Assembly (NCBI GenBank): GCA_944391405.1 | Contig: CALXTN010000017.1 | Location: forward strand, 1-32,388 | Direction: 5' to 3' | Source of the DNA: an uncultured Alphaproteobacteria bacterium | GTDB taxonomy: Bacteria > Pseudomonadota > Alphaproteobacteria > RF32 > CAG-239 | Length of the DNA stretch: 32,388 bases | Shown: positions 1-6,929 of the stretch, piece after piece | How the letters are laid out: each line of letters starts with the position of its first letter | Numbering within the stretch: the first letter of the stretch is position 1 | Notes under the pieces: generated by a model | The model's database searches: none | What the model saw: the letters and a program-made list of their open reading frames with translations, nothing else | What the model was told of the DNA's origin: nothing | Program-made: the position numbers and the translations under genes

Positions 1-66
1 ATGACATTCTCTCCTTTCGTGTCAGATTAGCAGAATAATTTTTTTTTTTTTATTTGTTTTTTCATA

Positions 67-95
67 TTGACAATATATTATTTATCATATATTAA
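67..95 (+). promoter_or_regulatory. sigma70-type promoter of the replication module
   Basis: A perfect -35 TTGACA (67-72), a 17-bp spacer and -10 TATTAA (90-95) in very AT-rich DNA. A start point near 102 would give a leader of about 230 nt before the ATG at 332. Confidence 0.6.
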
Positions 96-233
96 AGATG
101 CGTAAATGTCAAGCGCAATTTTTATTGGGTATATATAATATTATATCCTCGCGCGTTGAGCTTTTAGTGCGGTTTTATCTGCAATGCCATATTTGCAGGT
201 TGGGGTTAAGTCTTCTTTAAGCTCATGACTGTC

Positions 234-270
234 GGACTATTTGGACTACTTGGACTACTGGACTATCTGG
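234..270. repeat. 8/9-bp short tandem repeat
   Basis: Four imperfect units beginning GGACTA (GGACTATTT, GGACTACTT, GGACTACT, GGACTATCT) lie in tandem in the leader of the first gene, just before the hairpin at 275-295. Such a tract can change length by slippage. Confidence 0.75.
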
Positions 271-274
271 AGAG

Positions 275-295
275 GGTTTGCTCTGTTGGCAAACC
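275..295 (+). promoter_or_regulatory. leader hairpin
   Basis: A perfect 7-bp stem, GGTTTGC pairing with GCAAACC, with a 7-nt loop, about 25 nt upstream of the ribosome binding site. A T-rich run follows about 9 nt later, so it could be an attenuator or a simple mRNA-stabilising stem. The sequence does not decide between these. Confidence 0.4.
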
Positions 296-331
296 GAGGA
301 GAGGATTTTTTTTGTTTTTTGAGGAGTACAA

Positions 332-1558
332 ATGCAACAGATTATTTTGAAGCATAATCTTAAATATATTTTGACAGCGCTCTCGTTGCAACAAAAGGGG
401 TTGCTTTTAGACGCTCTCTTAAATACCGATGAGGATGACGAACCATCACAGGAGGTGGTTGCTCAACGTGTTCAAAACGATATGGCGGTGGCTAATCTCT
501 ATAAATATATCTTCCTTTTGCAAAAAGATATTAACGCTAAACAAAAACATATGCGTGAGTTGGGGGCTAAAGGCGGCGCGGCTAAAAAGCGGGATAAAAA
601 TTTATGCGCAGATACGCCTTTGCTCGATTTGTGGCAGACGCAATCAGCCAAAATTAACGGCGATAATGCTAAAGGCGATGATGTTCTGCTTCAGTGTGCT
701 GAACCGGATGAATTGGAACTTAATGAAAATGATACTATTATTGCGACAGATAAAAAAATGGGCGTTGGTGATGTTTGTAATGATAAAACTGCTGGTTTTA
801 CCGCTGCTGAAACCGACGATAAAGCGTCGCTTAAGCCTAAAAGAAAAGTAGCAAAAGAAAAGTTTTTAAATATAAAAAATAATTTATTTACTTCATGTGA
901 TGGAAAAAAATCTTGCACTAAATCTCAAAGAATACTTGATAATTCGATGCAGCATCGTGAATTTATTCCGCCTTCGGTTGCCGAGGTTAAGGCTTTTGTG
1001 GATATGACGGGGCTTTGTGTTGATCCTGAGGTGTTTGTTAATTTTTATGAGGCGCGCGATTGGTTTGTCGGTAAAACTGCTATCAAAAAATGGAAGCCTA
1101 TTGTTAAACTTTGGCATCGGCGTGCTGTCGAAAATAGAAAAAAAAGTGATGATAAGTCCGGTTGTGGTAATTTGAATTCTTCAAGGGATACACATGATGA
1201 CGAGGCTTATTGGTCGGCTTTGGAAGAAAAGGTCTTGGCTCAAGATAACGCTGTTAAAGAGAGGAGTAAATCTTTTGAAACGTTGATGGATAATAAAACA
1301 GATGACGCACAGGATAATGTACTAGTATCTGTTTGTTTTAGCAATAATTCTGATGGTGCGGACGCTCCTTTTTCTGATGAAATTCAGGGGAGGGAGGCGG
1401 ACGTATTGTCTTTGGTGGGGAAATTTGATTCAGACATTTTATCTGCACCTCATAATTCGGTGAAATCTGCTGTTGGAGATTATGCCGGTTTATCGCCTTT
1501 TACTCGCTTTATGCGACGTATTGAGGATTATGATTTATCTCCCGAAGAAAAAAAATAA
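332..1558 (+). CDS. Phage-type replisome organiser-like protein
   Basis: A 408-residue soluble protein. The N-terminus (about residues 1-85) looks like the DUF6291-type phage replication proteins: a helical region about LLDALL and VANLYKYIF, then a basic glycine linker GAKGGAAKKR (about 78-87). A long low-complexity acidic/polar middle follows. Residues about 210-265 carry the pattern FIPPSVAEVKAF...W.VGK.AIKKWKPIVKLWHRR, which matches the C-terminal DNA-binding segment of phage replisome organisers (PPT..EV...F, W..G...., W...v..W..R). It presumably binds origin DNA and recruits helicase-loading factors. It is first of three co-directional genes, 33 bp before the G39P-like gene. GAGGAG lies 5 nt before the ATG. 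The family call is from pattern recognition only, so the function is inferred. Confidence 0.55.
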   Translation: MQQIILKHNLKYILTALSLQQKGLLLDALLNTDEDDEPSQEVVAQRVQNDMAVANLYKYIFLLQKDINAKQKHMRELGAKGGAAKKRDKNLCADTPLLDLWQTQSAKINGDNAKGDDVLLQCAEPDELELNENDTIIATDKKMGVGDVCNDKTAGFTAAETDDKASLKPKRKVAKEKFLNIKNNLFTSCDGKKSCTKSQRILDNSMQHREFIPPSVAEVKAFVDMTGLCVDPEVFVNFYEARDWFVGKTAIKKWKPIVKLWHRRAVENRKKSDDKSGCGNLNSSRDTHDDEAYWSALEEKVLAQDNAVKERSKSFETLMDNKTDDAQDNVLVSVCFSNNSDGADAPFSDEIQGREADVLSLVGKFDSDILSAPHNSVKSAVGDYAGLSPFTRFMRRIEDYDLSPEEKK

Positions 1559-1591
1559 TGTTTTTTCGGGATTTGTTTTGGGAGGGATATG

Positions 1592-2086
1592 ATGAGTGAT
1601 AAAAGTGATTATTTTTTCTTGAACCTTAAACAGGTTTTTCCTAATTTTGCCAAACCAACGCCGTTGGAAACTGAAATTTGGGACGAAATTTTGCAACCAT
1701 ATCAAAAAAATGAAATCTTGGAGGCGATTAAAACTTATCGGAAATGTGAGGATTCTAATTTTCCTCCTAATCCTGCTAAGTTCAAAAATTATCTCTTTAA
1801 ACGGACTTTGAAAAAAGATAAGCCTGTTTTGCCGCTTTCGCCCGAAACTTATTTGATGGAAGAGGATATTAAAGCAGGACGGTGTCGGCATTTCTTTCCT
1901 ACTTATGTTAAGGCGGTGGCCTATGTTTTGGATGTTAAACTTAAGGAAATTGTCTCCGAGCGTGATTTTAGGTCTTTTTCCAGAGGGCATAAATATCGAT
2001 TGGCTGTCGAATATGGCTTGTTTGCCGATTTTGATAAAACTTTAGATTTGGTCTATCGGGAGAGTAAAAGTAATGACAAACAATAA
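1592..2086 (+). CDS. G39P-like helicase loader/inhibitor
   Basis: A 164-residue soluble protein. The N-terminal 60 residues fit the G39P (loader and inhibitor of phage G40P helicase) N-terminal pattern: VFPNF near the start, W in ETEIWDEIL, a helix EAIKTY and the FPPNPAKFKNYL segment (family: yPnf...W...L......v..a...y......FPPt..ei). Proteins of this type bind the DnaB-family helicase and place it on DNA. The C-terminal half (RHFFPTYVKAV...LAVEYGL) was not recognised. Two ATGs (1589 and 1592) are in frame. The GGAGGG at 1581-1586 leaves 5 nt before 1592 and only 2 before 1589, so 1592 was chosen. The 3' end overlaps the next gene by 14 nt, which implies translational coupling. Confidence 0.6.
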   Translation: MSDKSDYFFLNLKQVFPNFAKPTPLETEIWDEILQPYQKNEILEAIKTYRKCEDSNFPPNPAKFKNYLFKRTLKKDKPVLPLSPETYLMEEDIKAGRCRHFFPTYVKAVAYVLDVKLKEIVSERDFRSFSRGHKYRLAVEYGLFADFDKTLDLVYRESKSNDKQ

Positions 2087-2666
2087 TCTTGCGGAAACGG
2101 AGGGGAAATTTATGGTTATCTCAATAAAAAATCGAGAAAATTTGGGCAAAAATATGAAAACGATATCTCCGGCAAACGATACCTCAAAAGGAGGGCAAAA
2201 TGTTGATGATGAGATTGAGTTGTGGCAGGAGCTTGATGGTAAAGGTTCTCTTCTGGAGCGATATTTGCTTTCGGGATGGCTCGATAAAAAGTATGTTGTG
2301 GATATGACTTATTTACAGCCTTATTCTGCTAAAGAGCGCTTTTTGGCGGGGAGACGGTTTTATCATGATTATCTTTGTTGGAGTAAGGGAATGTTGGCTG
2401 CGAAAAATTATGAGGCGCCTAAAGTGGATGGGGGACGTATGGATTATTATCATTGGATGGAGCGACCGCAGACAGAACCGTTTCGTAAAGCATTGCGCTC
2501 TCTTTCCAAGGCTACTTTGCCGGTCTTGTATAAAATTGTGATTGAAGAGCGTGATATTCTCGCGCCTAAAAATCTTACCGAACGTGAGCGTTGCTACTTT
2601 AATCATGAGGTCAAAGTTATGTTATGCAGGGGGTTGGATGAACTCTCTACTCATTATAAAAGGTGA
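2073..2666 (+). CDS. DUF6456-like helical protein
   Basis: A 197-residue basic soluble protein, third in the replication-like module. Residues about 60-100 (LLERYLLSGWLD, then YLQPYSAKERFLAGRRFYHDY) and the end (FRKALRSL...LDELSTHYKR) resemble DUF6456, an alphaproteobacterial domain with the pattern L..L..R........AGERLR.DY and a C-terminal VVLRLALDRLARHY. The role of that domain is not established, though a transcription or replication regulator is plausible. It overlaps the previous gene by 14 nt. A strong GGAGGGG at 2099-2105 sits 6 nt before an in-frame ATG at 2112, so the true product may be the 184-residue form. No clear terminator follows. Confidence 0.55.
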   Translation: MTNNNLAETEGKFMVISIKNRENLGKNMKTISPANDTSKGGQNVDDEIELWQELDGKGSLLERYLLSGWLDKKYVVDMTYLQPYSAKERFLAGRRFYHDYLCWSKGMLAAKNYEAPKVDGGRMDYYHWMERPQTEPFRKALRSLSKATLPVLYKIVIEERDILAPKNLTERERCYFNHEVKVMLCRGLDELSTHYKR

Positions 2667-2810
2667 AATTAGGTAACTTATGGGTGTATTTGCGGGGAAG
2701 TTGTGGCCATTGATTTGAGGCTTTATGGAGCAGAGTTTTTAGGCCAACCTTTGGGCAACTTGTTGGTGTTAAATATATAAAATTGTATTTAATTTGTTTG
2801 GTGGGTCTTA

Positions 2811-3047
2811 TTATGCTGTGTGGTCTTGGTAAAGCTGCAAAAGTTGCTCTAATTTGTATAACAATAGCTTGTCTTCCGTATATTGCCTTGATATATAGTA
2901 GCCGTCATCGCTGATTTCTTGTTCTTCCATATGGCGCTTATGGTTTGCTATTTGATGTTGGATTGATGTAATATCGCTTTCTTGCGGTGATATTTGCGGT
3001 TGCGTTTTATTTGGTAAATGTGTCGTATTATTCATATAAATTCCCAT
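2811..3047 (-). CDS. Hypothetical small protein
   Basis: A 78-residue hydrophilic protein, rich in Gln, Glu and His, without a membrane segment. Residues about 25-75 look largely helical or coiled-coil (SIQHQIANHKRHMEEQE, then YTEDKLLLYKLEQLLQLY). No family was recognised. A promoter-like pair with a 17-bp spacer lies just upstream (3069-3097), but no good ribosome binding site is visible. A second ATG four codons in is an alternative start. It is the only open frame in this stretch with a natural amino-acid composition. Confidence 0.4.
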   Translation of the reverse strand: MGIYMNNTTHLPNKTQPQISPQESDITSIQHQIANHKRHMEEQEISDDGYYISRQYTEDKLLLYKLEQLLQLYQDHTA

Positions 3048-3068
3048 AAAATATATTTGTTTTCATAT

Positions 3069-3097
3069 TATGTAGGAGTTTTGTATATGATTTTCAA
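3069..3097 (-). promoter_or_regulatory. candidate promoter of the small minus-strand gene
   Basis: Read on the minus strand: TTGAAA, 17 bp, TACATA, ending 22 bp before the ATG at 3047. The surroundings are AT-rich, which makes chance matches more likely. Confidence 0.35.
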
Positions 3098-3323
3098 TAT
3101 GTAAAAAGTGCGCAAATACGGAAATTTTGTTTAAATATATAAAGGTGTATATGTTTGCCTGTTGATAAATACGAATTTTAGGAGTTTTTTTTATATGTAA
3201 ATACATTATTTAGCTATATAGTGATGCGAAAATTTTTGTGTTCCTTATGCAAGGCATATTTTTTATGCGCATATTTTTTATGGGTGTTGGAATGTGTGGT
3301 TGCTATGGTTTGGTTATAATTAG

Positions 3324-3364
3324 AAAAAAAAGGAAGTCTACTTGTGCGCAAACTTCCTTTTTTT
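3324..3364. terminator. terminator downstream of argS
   Basis: GGAAGT (3332-3337) pairs with ACTTCC (3352-3357). Flanking runs of eight A and seven T extend the stem and provide a T tract on either strand. It lies 20 bp beyond the argS stop, so it should end argS transcription on the minus strand. Confidence 0.8.
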
Positions 3365-3383
3365 GTGTTTCTGCTCTGCTTTC

Positions 3384-5165
3384 TTACATCTTTCTGGGTG
3401 CTTTGAAGCCTAAAATGTTGATGCAGATATCTAAAACTTTTAAGGTTAGGGTTATCAGACCGACTAAAGAACTTAAAACGGTTTCATTTGTTTCTGCCAA
3501 TATCTTCTTATCGTGGTAGAACACGTTGAATTTATTGGATATTTCATAAATATAGGAGCAAATTATCGACGGAGCGTCTTTCTTATATGCTTCGTTGATG
3601 GTATGGCTGAAACGAGTTAATGTCAACGCTAGTTCTCTTTGGCTTGCCGTTTCAAACTTGCCGTCAATTTGAGCAGGGCTTTGTGCTAACTTTTGCATCA
3701 ATTCCGCATGGTGCTCTCTTAATTTTGCCAATATCGATTTAATGCGCACCATCGTATATAGAATATACGGGCCGGTGTTGCCTTCAAATGAGGCGAACTT
3801 GTCGATGTCAAATATGTAATTGCTCTCGCAGGGGTTCATCAAGTCACCATATTTGATGGCCGCTAAGCCGATAATTTGGCGCAACTCCGTCAACTCTTGC
3901 TCGCTTAATTTGTCGCCGTCTTTAATATTGACTTGATTTTCAACCGTATCCAATAGTTCTGACAGCTTCATCGTGCCGCCGGCTCTGGTCTTGAACGGTT
4001 TGCCGTCTTTGCCGTTTACGGTGCCGAAACCAATGAATGATAATTCCGTATCCGCTCTGACCACGCCGGTCTTTTTCGCGCAACGGAACACTCTCTCAAA
4101 GTGTAAATTTTGACGCTTATCCACCACGTATATCACTCTATCCGGCGCAAAGTCTTTTTCTCTTTGCACCAATGTCGCCAAATCGGTCGTTTCATATATC
4201 GCACTGCCGTCAGACTTCAATATAATGCACGGAGGTATCGGCGCGGTGTCGCTTTCTTCTTTTACATCAACCACCAACGCGCCTTCGCTCTCATACGCAA
4301 AGCCTTTGTCTTGCATCATCTTTACCATATCAGGAACATACGGATCCGCATCGCTTTCGCCAAGCCATAAATCAAAATCCACATCCAATCTGCCGTAGTT
4401 CTTTTTCAAATCCGCCAAAGATACGCTCAAGATATGTTTCCACAAAGCACGGTAGCCGGCTCTTCCTTTTTGTAACTCTTTGGTTGCTAAACGAGCAGCC
4501 TCCAAATACGCTTCATCTTCTTTGGATTTGGCAGAGGCAAACGGATATATCTCCTCCAAATCTTTTAAGCTAAACGGTGGGGTTGCGGGATATTCGCCAG
4601 TGTAATTTTCATCAAAATAAACTAAATCCGGCTTTCTGACGCTTAATTCATGAATAATCAACCCCATCTGCAAGCCCCAGTCGCCCAAGTGCGCATCGCC
4701 GATGACCTTATTGCCGACAAAGCGGTTTAAGCGTTTTAAGCATTCTCCAATCACCGCCGAACGCAAGTGGCCAACGTGCAAGGGTTTCGCCACATTCGGC
4801 CCGCCGTAGTCTATTACGACTGTTTTCGGGTTTTCTATCTTGGCAAAGCCACAGTCTGTCTCGGTATCCATTTCGCTTAGGTATCTGCCGATAAACGCGT
4901 CTTTGACCATGATGTTGATAAATCCGGGAGCAACGACGTTTACACTCTCTATCATATCATTTTCAGCAATGTTGTTGATGACGTCATTGGCTATTATTAA
5001 CGGTGCTTTGCGGTATTGTTTGGCACCGGACATTGCTCCGTTGCATTGAAACTGGCATAAGTCCGGTCGGGCGGATACGACCACTCGTCCTAATTGCTCA
5101 TCGTAGCCTGCTTTGCTGAAAGCTTGCGCAAAGATTTGGTTTAATTCTTCTATAACCGTTTGCAC
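3384..5165 (-). CDS. argS: Arginyl-tRNA synthetase
   Basis: A class I synthetase that charges tRNA(Arg) with arginine using ATP, acting in the cytosol. The 593-residue length is usual for ArgRS. The N-terminal Add-1 domain (about 1-105) recognises the tRNA D-loop. The catalytic Rossmann domain opens with PNVAKPLHVGHLRS, where H130-V-G-H133 is the HIGH motif. At the KMSKS position it has K392-T-R-A-G-G, the usual relaxed form in many ArgRS enzymes. A DALR-type anticodon-binding helical domain forms the last 120 residues (YILYTMVRIKSI onward). Translation starts at a GTG preceded by AAGGAGA at about 8 nt spacing. It is a single-gene unit with its own promoter (5207-5236) and terminator (3324-3364). 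Confidence 0.97.
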   Translation of the reverse strand: MQTVIEELNQIFAQAFSKAGYDEQLGRVVVSARPDLCQFQCNGAMSGAKQYRKAPLIIANDVINNIAENDMIESVNVVAPGFINIMVKDAFIGRYLSEMDTETDCGFAKIENPKTVVIDYGGPNVAKPLHVGHLRSAVIGECLKRLNRFVGNKVIGDAHLGDWGLQMGLIIHELSVRKPDLVYFDENYTGEYPATPPFSLKDLEEIYPFASAKSKEDEAYLEAARLATKELQKGRAGYRALWKHILSVSLADLKKNYGRLDVDFDLWLGESDADPYVPDMVKMMQDKGFAYESEGALVVDVKEESDTAPIPPCIILKSDGSAIYETTDLATLVQREKDFAPDRVIYVVDKRQNLHFERVFRCAKKTGVVRADTELSFIGFGTVNGKDGKPFKTRAGGTMKLSELLDTVENQVNIKDGDKLSEQELTELRQIIGLAAIKYGDLMNPCESNYIFDIDKFASFEGNTGPYILYTMVRIKSILAKLREHHAELMQKLAQSPAQIDGKFETASQRELALTLTRFSHTINEAYKKDAPSIICSYIYEISNKFNVFYHDKKILAETNETVLSSLVGLITLTLKVLDICINILGFKAPRKM

Positions 5166-5206
5166 TGTTTGTTCTCCTTAATTTATCTTATTTAATCTTG
5201 GCAGTG

Positions 5207-5236
5207 AGTATATAAAAGTATGGGCTTATTTGTCAA
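5207..5236 (-). promoter_or_regulatory. argS promoter
   Basis: On the minus strand: perfect TTGACA (5231-5236), an 18-bp spacer and TATACT (5207-5212). The start codon lies about 41 bp downstream. Confidence 0.7.
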
Positions 5237-5257
5237 GTCTTAAAGGGGGGCTACTTG

Positions 5258-5324
5258 GTGTACTTGTACACGTCTACTTTAGTTCTTTGTGGGGCGGGGT
5301 TTGAGGCGCAACGCGCGTGCTTCT
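5258..5324 (+). repeat. dispersed intergenic element, copy 1
   Basis: It starts with the inverted repeat GTGTAC-TT-GTACAC (5258-5271) and ends with GCAACGCGCGTGCTTCT. The element at 15810-15878 is homologous along its whole length (67 versus 69 bases). The inverted repeat differs between copies by a paired change (T-A here, G-C there), so pairing is kept. Weaker similarity continues to about 5360. It is probably a small non-coding repeat family of this genome. No known family was recognised. Confidence 0.7.
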
Positions 5325-5355
5325 TACTTGGTTGGTGCACTTGGGCAACTCGGGG

Positions 5356-5430
5356 GAGGGGACTTCCCGTCGGGGGACTTCCCGTCGGGGGACTGCCCGT
5401 CGGGGGACTGCCCGTCGGGGGACTTCCTAT
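5356..5430. repeat. 15-bp GC-rich tandem repeat, five units
   Basis: Five contiguous 15-bp units with consensus CGGGGGACTTCCCGT. Three central units differ only at one T/G position, and the outer two are degenerate. There are no spacers, so this is a minisatellite and not a CRISPR array. Confidence 0.9.
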
Positions 5431-5481
5431 CCTCTTTAGCCTCATCTCTCCTTTTTTCTTATAAATAGATTTCTTTTTTGC

Positions 5482-5510
5482 TTGCTTTTTGATTCTCTTT
5501 TCTGTATGAT
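5482..5510 (+). promoter_or_regulatory. promoter of the EF-Tu-like gene
   Basis: TTGCTT (5482-5487), 17 bp, TATGAT (5505-5510), about 45 bp upstream of the ATG at 5556. Confidence 0.5.
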
Positions 5511-5555
5511 GCTCGGAACATTCTTTATTATTAGGTTATAAATTTTTTGATTATT

Positions 5556-6101
5556 ATGAGCAAAAATGAACTTTTTTTTGTCGCTTATCCACGTCAACAA
5601 AGATTGCGACACAACAATCAACTGGTAATTAATGGGAAAGTTGTTTGTGGTATGCTTCACGCAGGCGATGATATCGTTGTTTTTTCTGAACATGGTTGGT
5701 CAGAGGCGGCACTTTGCTATGGCATTATTAAACAAAACAAAAAAGTTACAACTGCTTGGGCAGGGGAGGAAGTTAGTTTGGTTTTGCCTTTCTTTGATGA
5801 GAAAATTCTGTTTATTGCCTCAACTGATTGTTATATGCCTATTAGTGTGACGCTTAGTTTCAATGCGAAATTGTTTCAATCCGTTTCTTTGGAACTTTCG
5901 CAGAAGGTTAAAGTCGTCTTCCCTGATTATAATCGTTATACCGTGGAGGCAGATATTACAGCGGTGCTGAAAAAAGATGATCATCAATGGTGGATTACAG
6001 TTCGTTTGCCCGATGGTTTGTTTTTGAAGCTAAATCAGACTGTGGAAATTATTTCTGATGCAAAACGTCTGGTGGGGACTGTGGCTGAGTTGTTGGTTTA
6101 A
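5556..6101 (+). CDS. Stand-alone EF-Tu domain 2/3-like protein
   Basis: A 181-residue, beta-rich soluble protein. Residues about 20-93 follow the EF-Tu domain 2 barrel: NGKVVCGMLHAGDDIVV (26-42; compare GrVerG.vkvGdeveiv) and AWAGEEVSLVL (67-77; compare G.AGDNVgllL). Residues about 95-181 follow domain 3: ISVTLSFNAKLF at the start (compare h.kF.Aevy.L), VRLPDGLFLKL (compare veLi.piame) and the end RLVGTVAELLV (compare rTVGaGvV..I). The GTPase domain is absent, so it cannot act as a GTP-dependent elongation factor. A role binding tRNA, translation factors or envelope partners is only a guess. The ATG at 5556 was preferred over a TTG at 5547. No clear ribosome binding site is seen. A strong terminator follows at 6110. 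The assignment is from visual alignment only. Confidence 0.55.
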   Translation: MSKNELFFVAYPRQQRLRHNNQLVINGKVVCGMLHAGDDIVVFSEHGWSEAALCYGIIKQNKKVTTAWAGEEVSLVLPFFDEKILFIASTDCYMPISVTLSFNAKLFQSVSLELSQKVKVVFPDYNRYTVEADITAVLKKDDHQWWITVRLPDGLFLKLNQTVEIISDAKRLVGTVAELLV

Positions 6102-6109
6102 ATTTTATT

Positions 6110-6147
6110 TCCGATGTTGCTTGTTTGGCAATGTCGGATTTTTTTTG
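6110..6147 (+). terminator. strong intrinsic terminator
   Basis: An 11-bp stem (TCCGATGTTGC with GCAATGTCGGA, two G-T pairs), a 7-nt loop and at least eight T (6139 onward), directly after the EF-Tu-like gene. Confidence 0.9.
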
Positions 6148-6193
6148 TTATCTGCGGATTTGTCTTTCGTGTGACGCCTTTGTTAAAAGTTTC

Positions 6194-6222
6194 TTGACAC
6201 TTCGACAAAAAAAGACTATATT
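6194..6222 (+). promoter_or_regulatory. promoter of the first membrane-protein gene
   Basis: Perfect TTGACA (6194-6199), 17 bp, TATATT (6217-6222). A start near 6229 would leave a leader of about 30 nt. Confidence 0.75.
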
Positions 6223-6258
6223 TTTCCTACTTATGTATTATTTTTAAATTTTGATGTT

Positions 6259-6792
6259 ATGAAATGTGTTAGAGTTTGGAAGGAGAATTTTCAAAATTCC
6301 TTCTTTTATCATTGGCTGAAAGTTGATGATACGTATTTAAAACCGTTTAAAAATTCTCCAGAACAGCTAGAGAAACAAAAAAAACTCGCTATTGGTCGGT
6401 GGATGGGCGTTTGGTGTGCTGTGGGATGTATTATTTGCTTCTTTGCATCTTCCTTTCTCCAATTCTTTCGTATGGTGGCGTTGACGCAGGATAATCCTGT
6501 CTTTTTTGTTCTCAATGCGATGATTTTGGTGTCAGCGCTTTGTTTTGCGATTGGTAATGCTTTTGCTTATTGGCATGCTGCGACATCCCTTTTGATGTCT
6601 GGTGTTGGTATGGTGGCTATGGCTTTAGTCCTTTTTTTGCCTTTTTATTTGCAAATTTGTTTGCAAGAATGGCAGGGAAATTATATGCTTCGATTTGTTC
6701 TTATCGGTGCGGCTATCGGCGCGCTTGTCGCTTTTATAATTATCTGGGGGCTTTTTAAAAATACTCTTTGGAATGCTAAAACAGATGATTAG
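6259..6792 (+). CDS. Four-helix membrane protein, paralogue 1
   Basis: A 177-residue inner-membrane protein of no recognised family. A soluble N-terminus (about 1-47) contains the motif FQNSFFYHWLKVDD. Four hydrophobic segments follow at about 49-70, 80-103, 107-130 and 143-166, then a short polar tail. The next gene (6930-7454) has the same layout and a related N-terminal motif (WQNSLLSHWLSADD), so the two are tandem paralogues. Each has its own promoter and terminator and neither has a clear Shine-Dalgarno sequence. The conserved cytosolic HWL..DD segment is the best candidate for a functional site. The function is unknown. Confidence 0.8.
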   Translation: MKCVRVWKENFQNSFFYHWLKVDDTYLKPFKNSPEQLEKQKKLAIGRWMGVWCAVGCIICFFASSFLQFFRMVALTQDNPVFFVLNAMILVSALCFAIGNAFAYWHAATSLLMSGVGMVAMALVLFLPFYLQICLQEWQGNYMLRFVLIGAAIGALVAFIIIWGLFKNTLWNAKTDD

Positions 6793-6804
6793 ACGTGAAT
6801 TTAT

Positions 6805-6841
6805 GGCGGAAAAAGTGCTTTGCGCTTTCTCCGCCTTTTTT
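6805..6841 (+). terminator. intrinsic terminator
   Basis: GGCGGA (6805-6810) pairs with TCCGCC (6830-6835). The stem is extended inward by AAAGTGC/GCGCTTT, and six T follow. It ends the first membrane-protein gene. Confidence 0.9.
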
Positions 6842-6862
6842 GACGCTTGTTTATGTTTGGGC

Positions 6863-6891
6863 TTGCATTTTTTGCTGTTTTGTGCTATGTT
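6863..6891 (+). promoter_or_regulatory. promoter of the second membrane-protein gene
   Basis: TTGCAT (6863-6868), 17 bp, TATGTT (6886-6891) with the extended -10 element TGC directly before it. The ATG at 6930 lies 38 bp downstream. Confidence 0.6.
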
Positions 6892-6929
6892 GCTGTTCTC
6901 TTTTAGTATTATTCTTAAATTTTTATCAT

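Larger units (their letters stand above)
1..331. other. AT-rich intergenic leader of the first gene
   Basis: This stretch has no convincing gene. It is very AT-rich in the first 150 bases, with long T runs. It holds a promoter (67-95), a short tandem repeat (234-270) and a small hairpin (275-295), and ends in a GAGGAG ribosome binding site (321-326) for the gene at 332. If the promoter is right, the first gene has an untranslated leader of about 230 nt, long enough for post-transcriptional control, though no known riboswitch was recognised. Confidence 0.6.
2667..3321. other. AT-rich intergenic region with one candidate small gene
   Basis: Apart from the candidate minus-strand gene at 2811-3047 and its promoter, little is recognisable. 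2719-2760 (CTTTATGGAGC, then CTTTGGGCAACTTG) weakly echoes the dispersed intergenic element at 5258 and 15810 and may be a decayed third copy. 3050-3240 is AT-rich and appears non-coding. Confidence 0.5.
5166..5555. other. repeat-rich divergent intergenic region
   Basis: No gene is supported here. The region holds the argS promoter, a copy of the dispersed hairpin element (5258-5324), a GC-rich 15-bp tandem repeat (5356-5430) and the promoter of the gene at 5556. The tandem repeat is open on both strands (GGLPV and PTGSP repeats), which is a by-product of its 15-bp period and not evidence for a protein. Its GC richness contrasts sharply with the AT-rich surroundings. Confidence 0.7.

Noticed and set aside
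3960..4000. Missing KMSKS motif in ArgRS
   Set aside because: Many arginyl-tRNA synthetases have a relaxed form such as KTR.GG here, so it is not a defect.
5251..5464. Open frames on both strands over the 15-bp repeat (PTGSP or GGLPV repeats)
   Set aside because: A 15-bp period keeps any frame open. There is no ribosome binding site, and the composition is an artefact of the minisatellite.
6795..6929. N-terminal extension of the second membrane protein
   Set aside because: It overlaps a terminator and a promoter, and its paralogue starts at the position equivalent to 6930.
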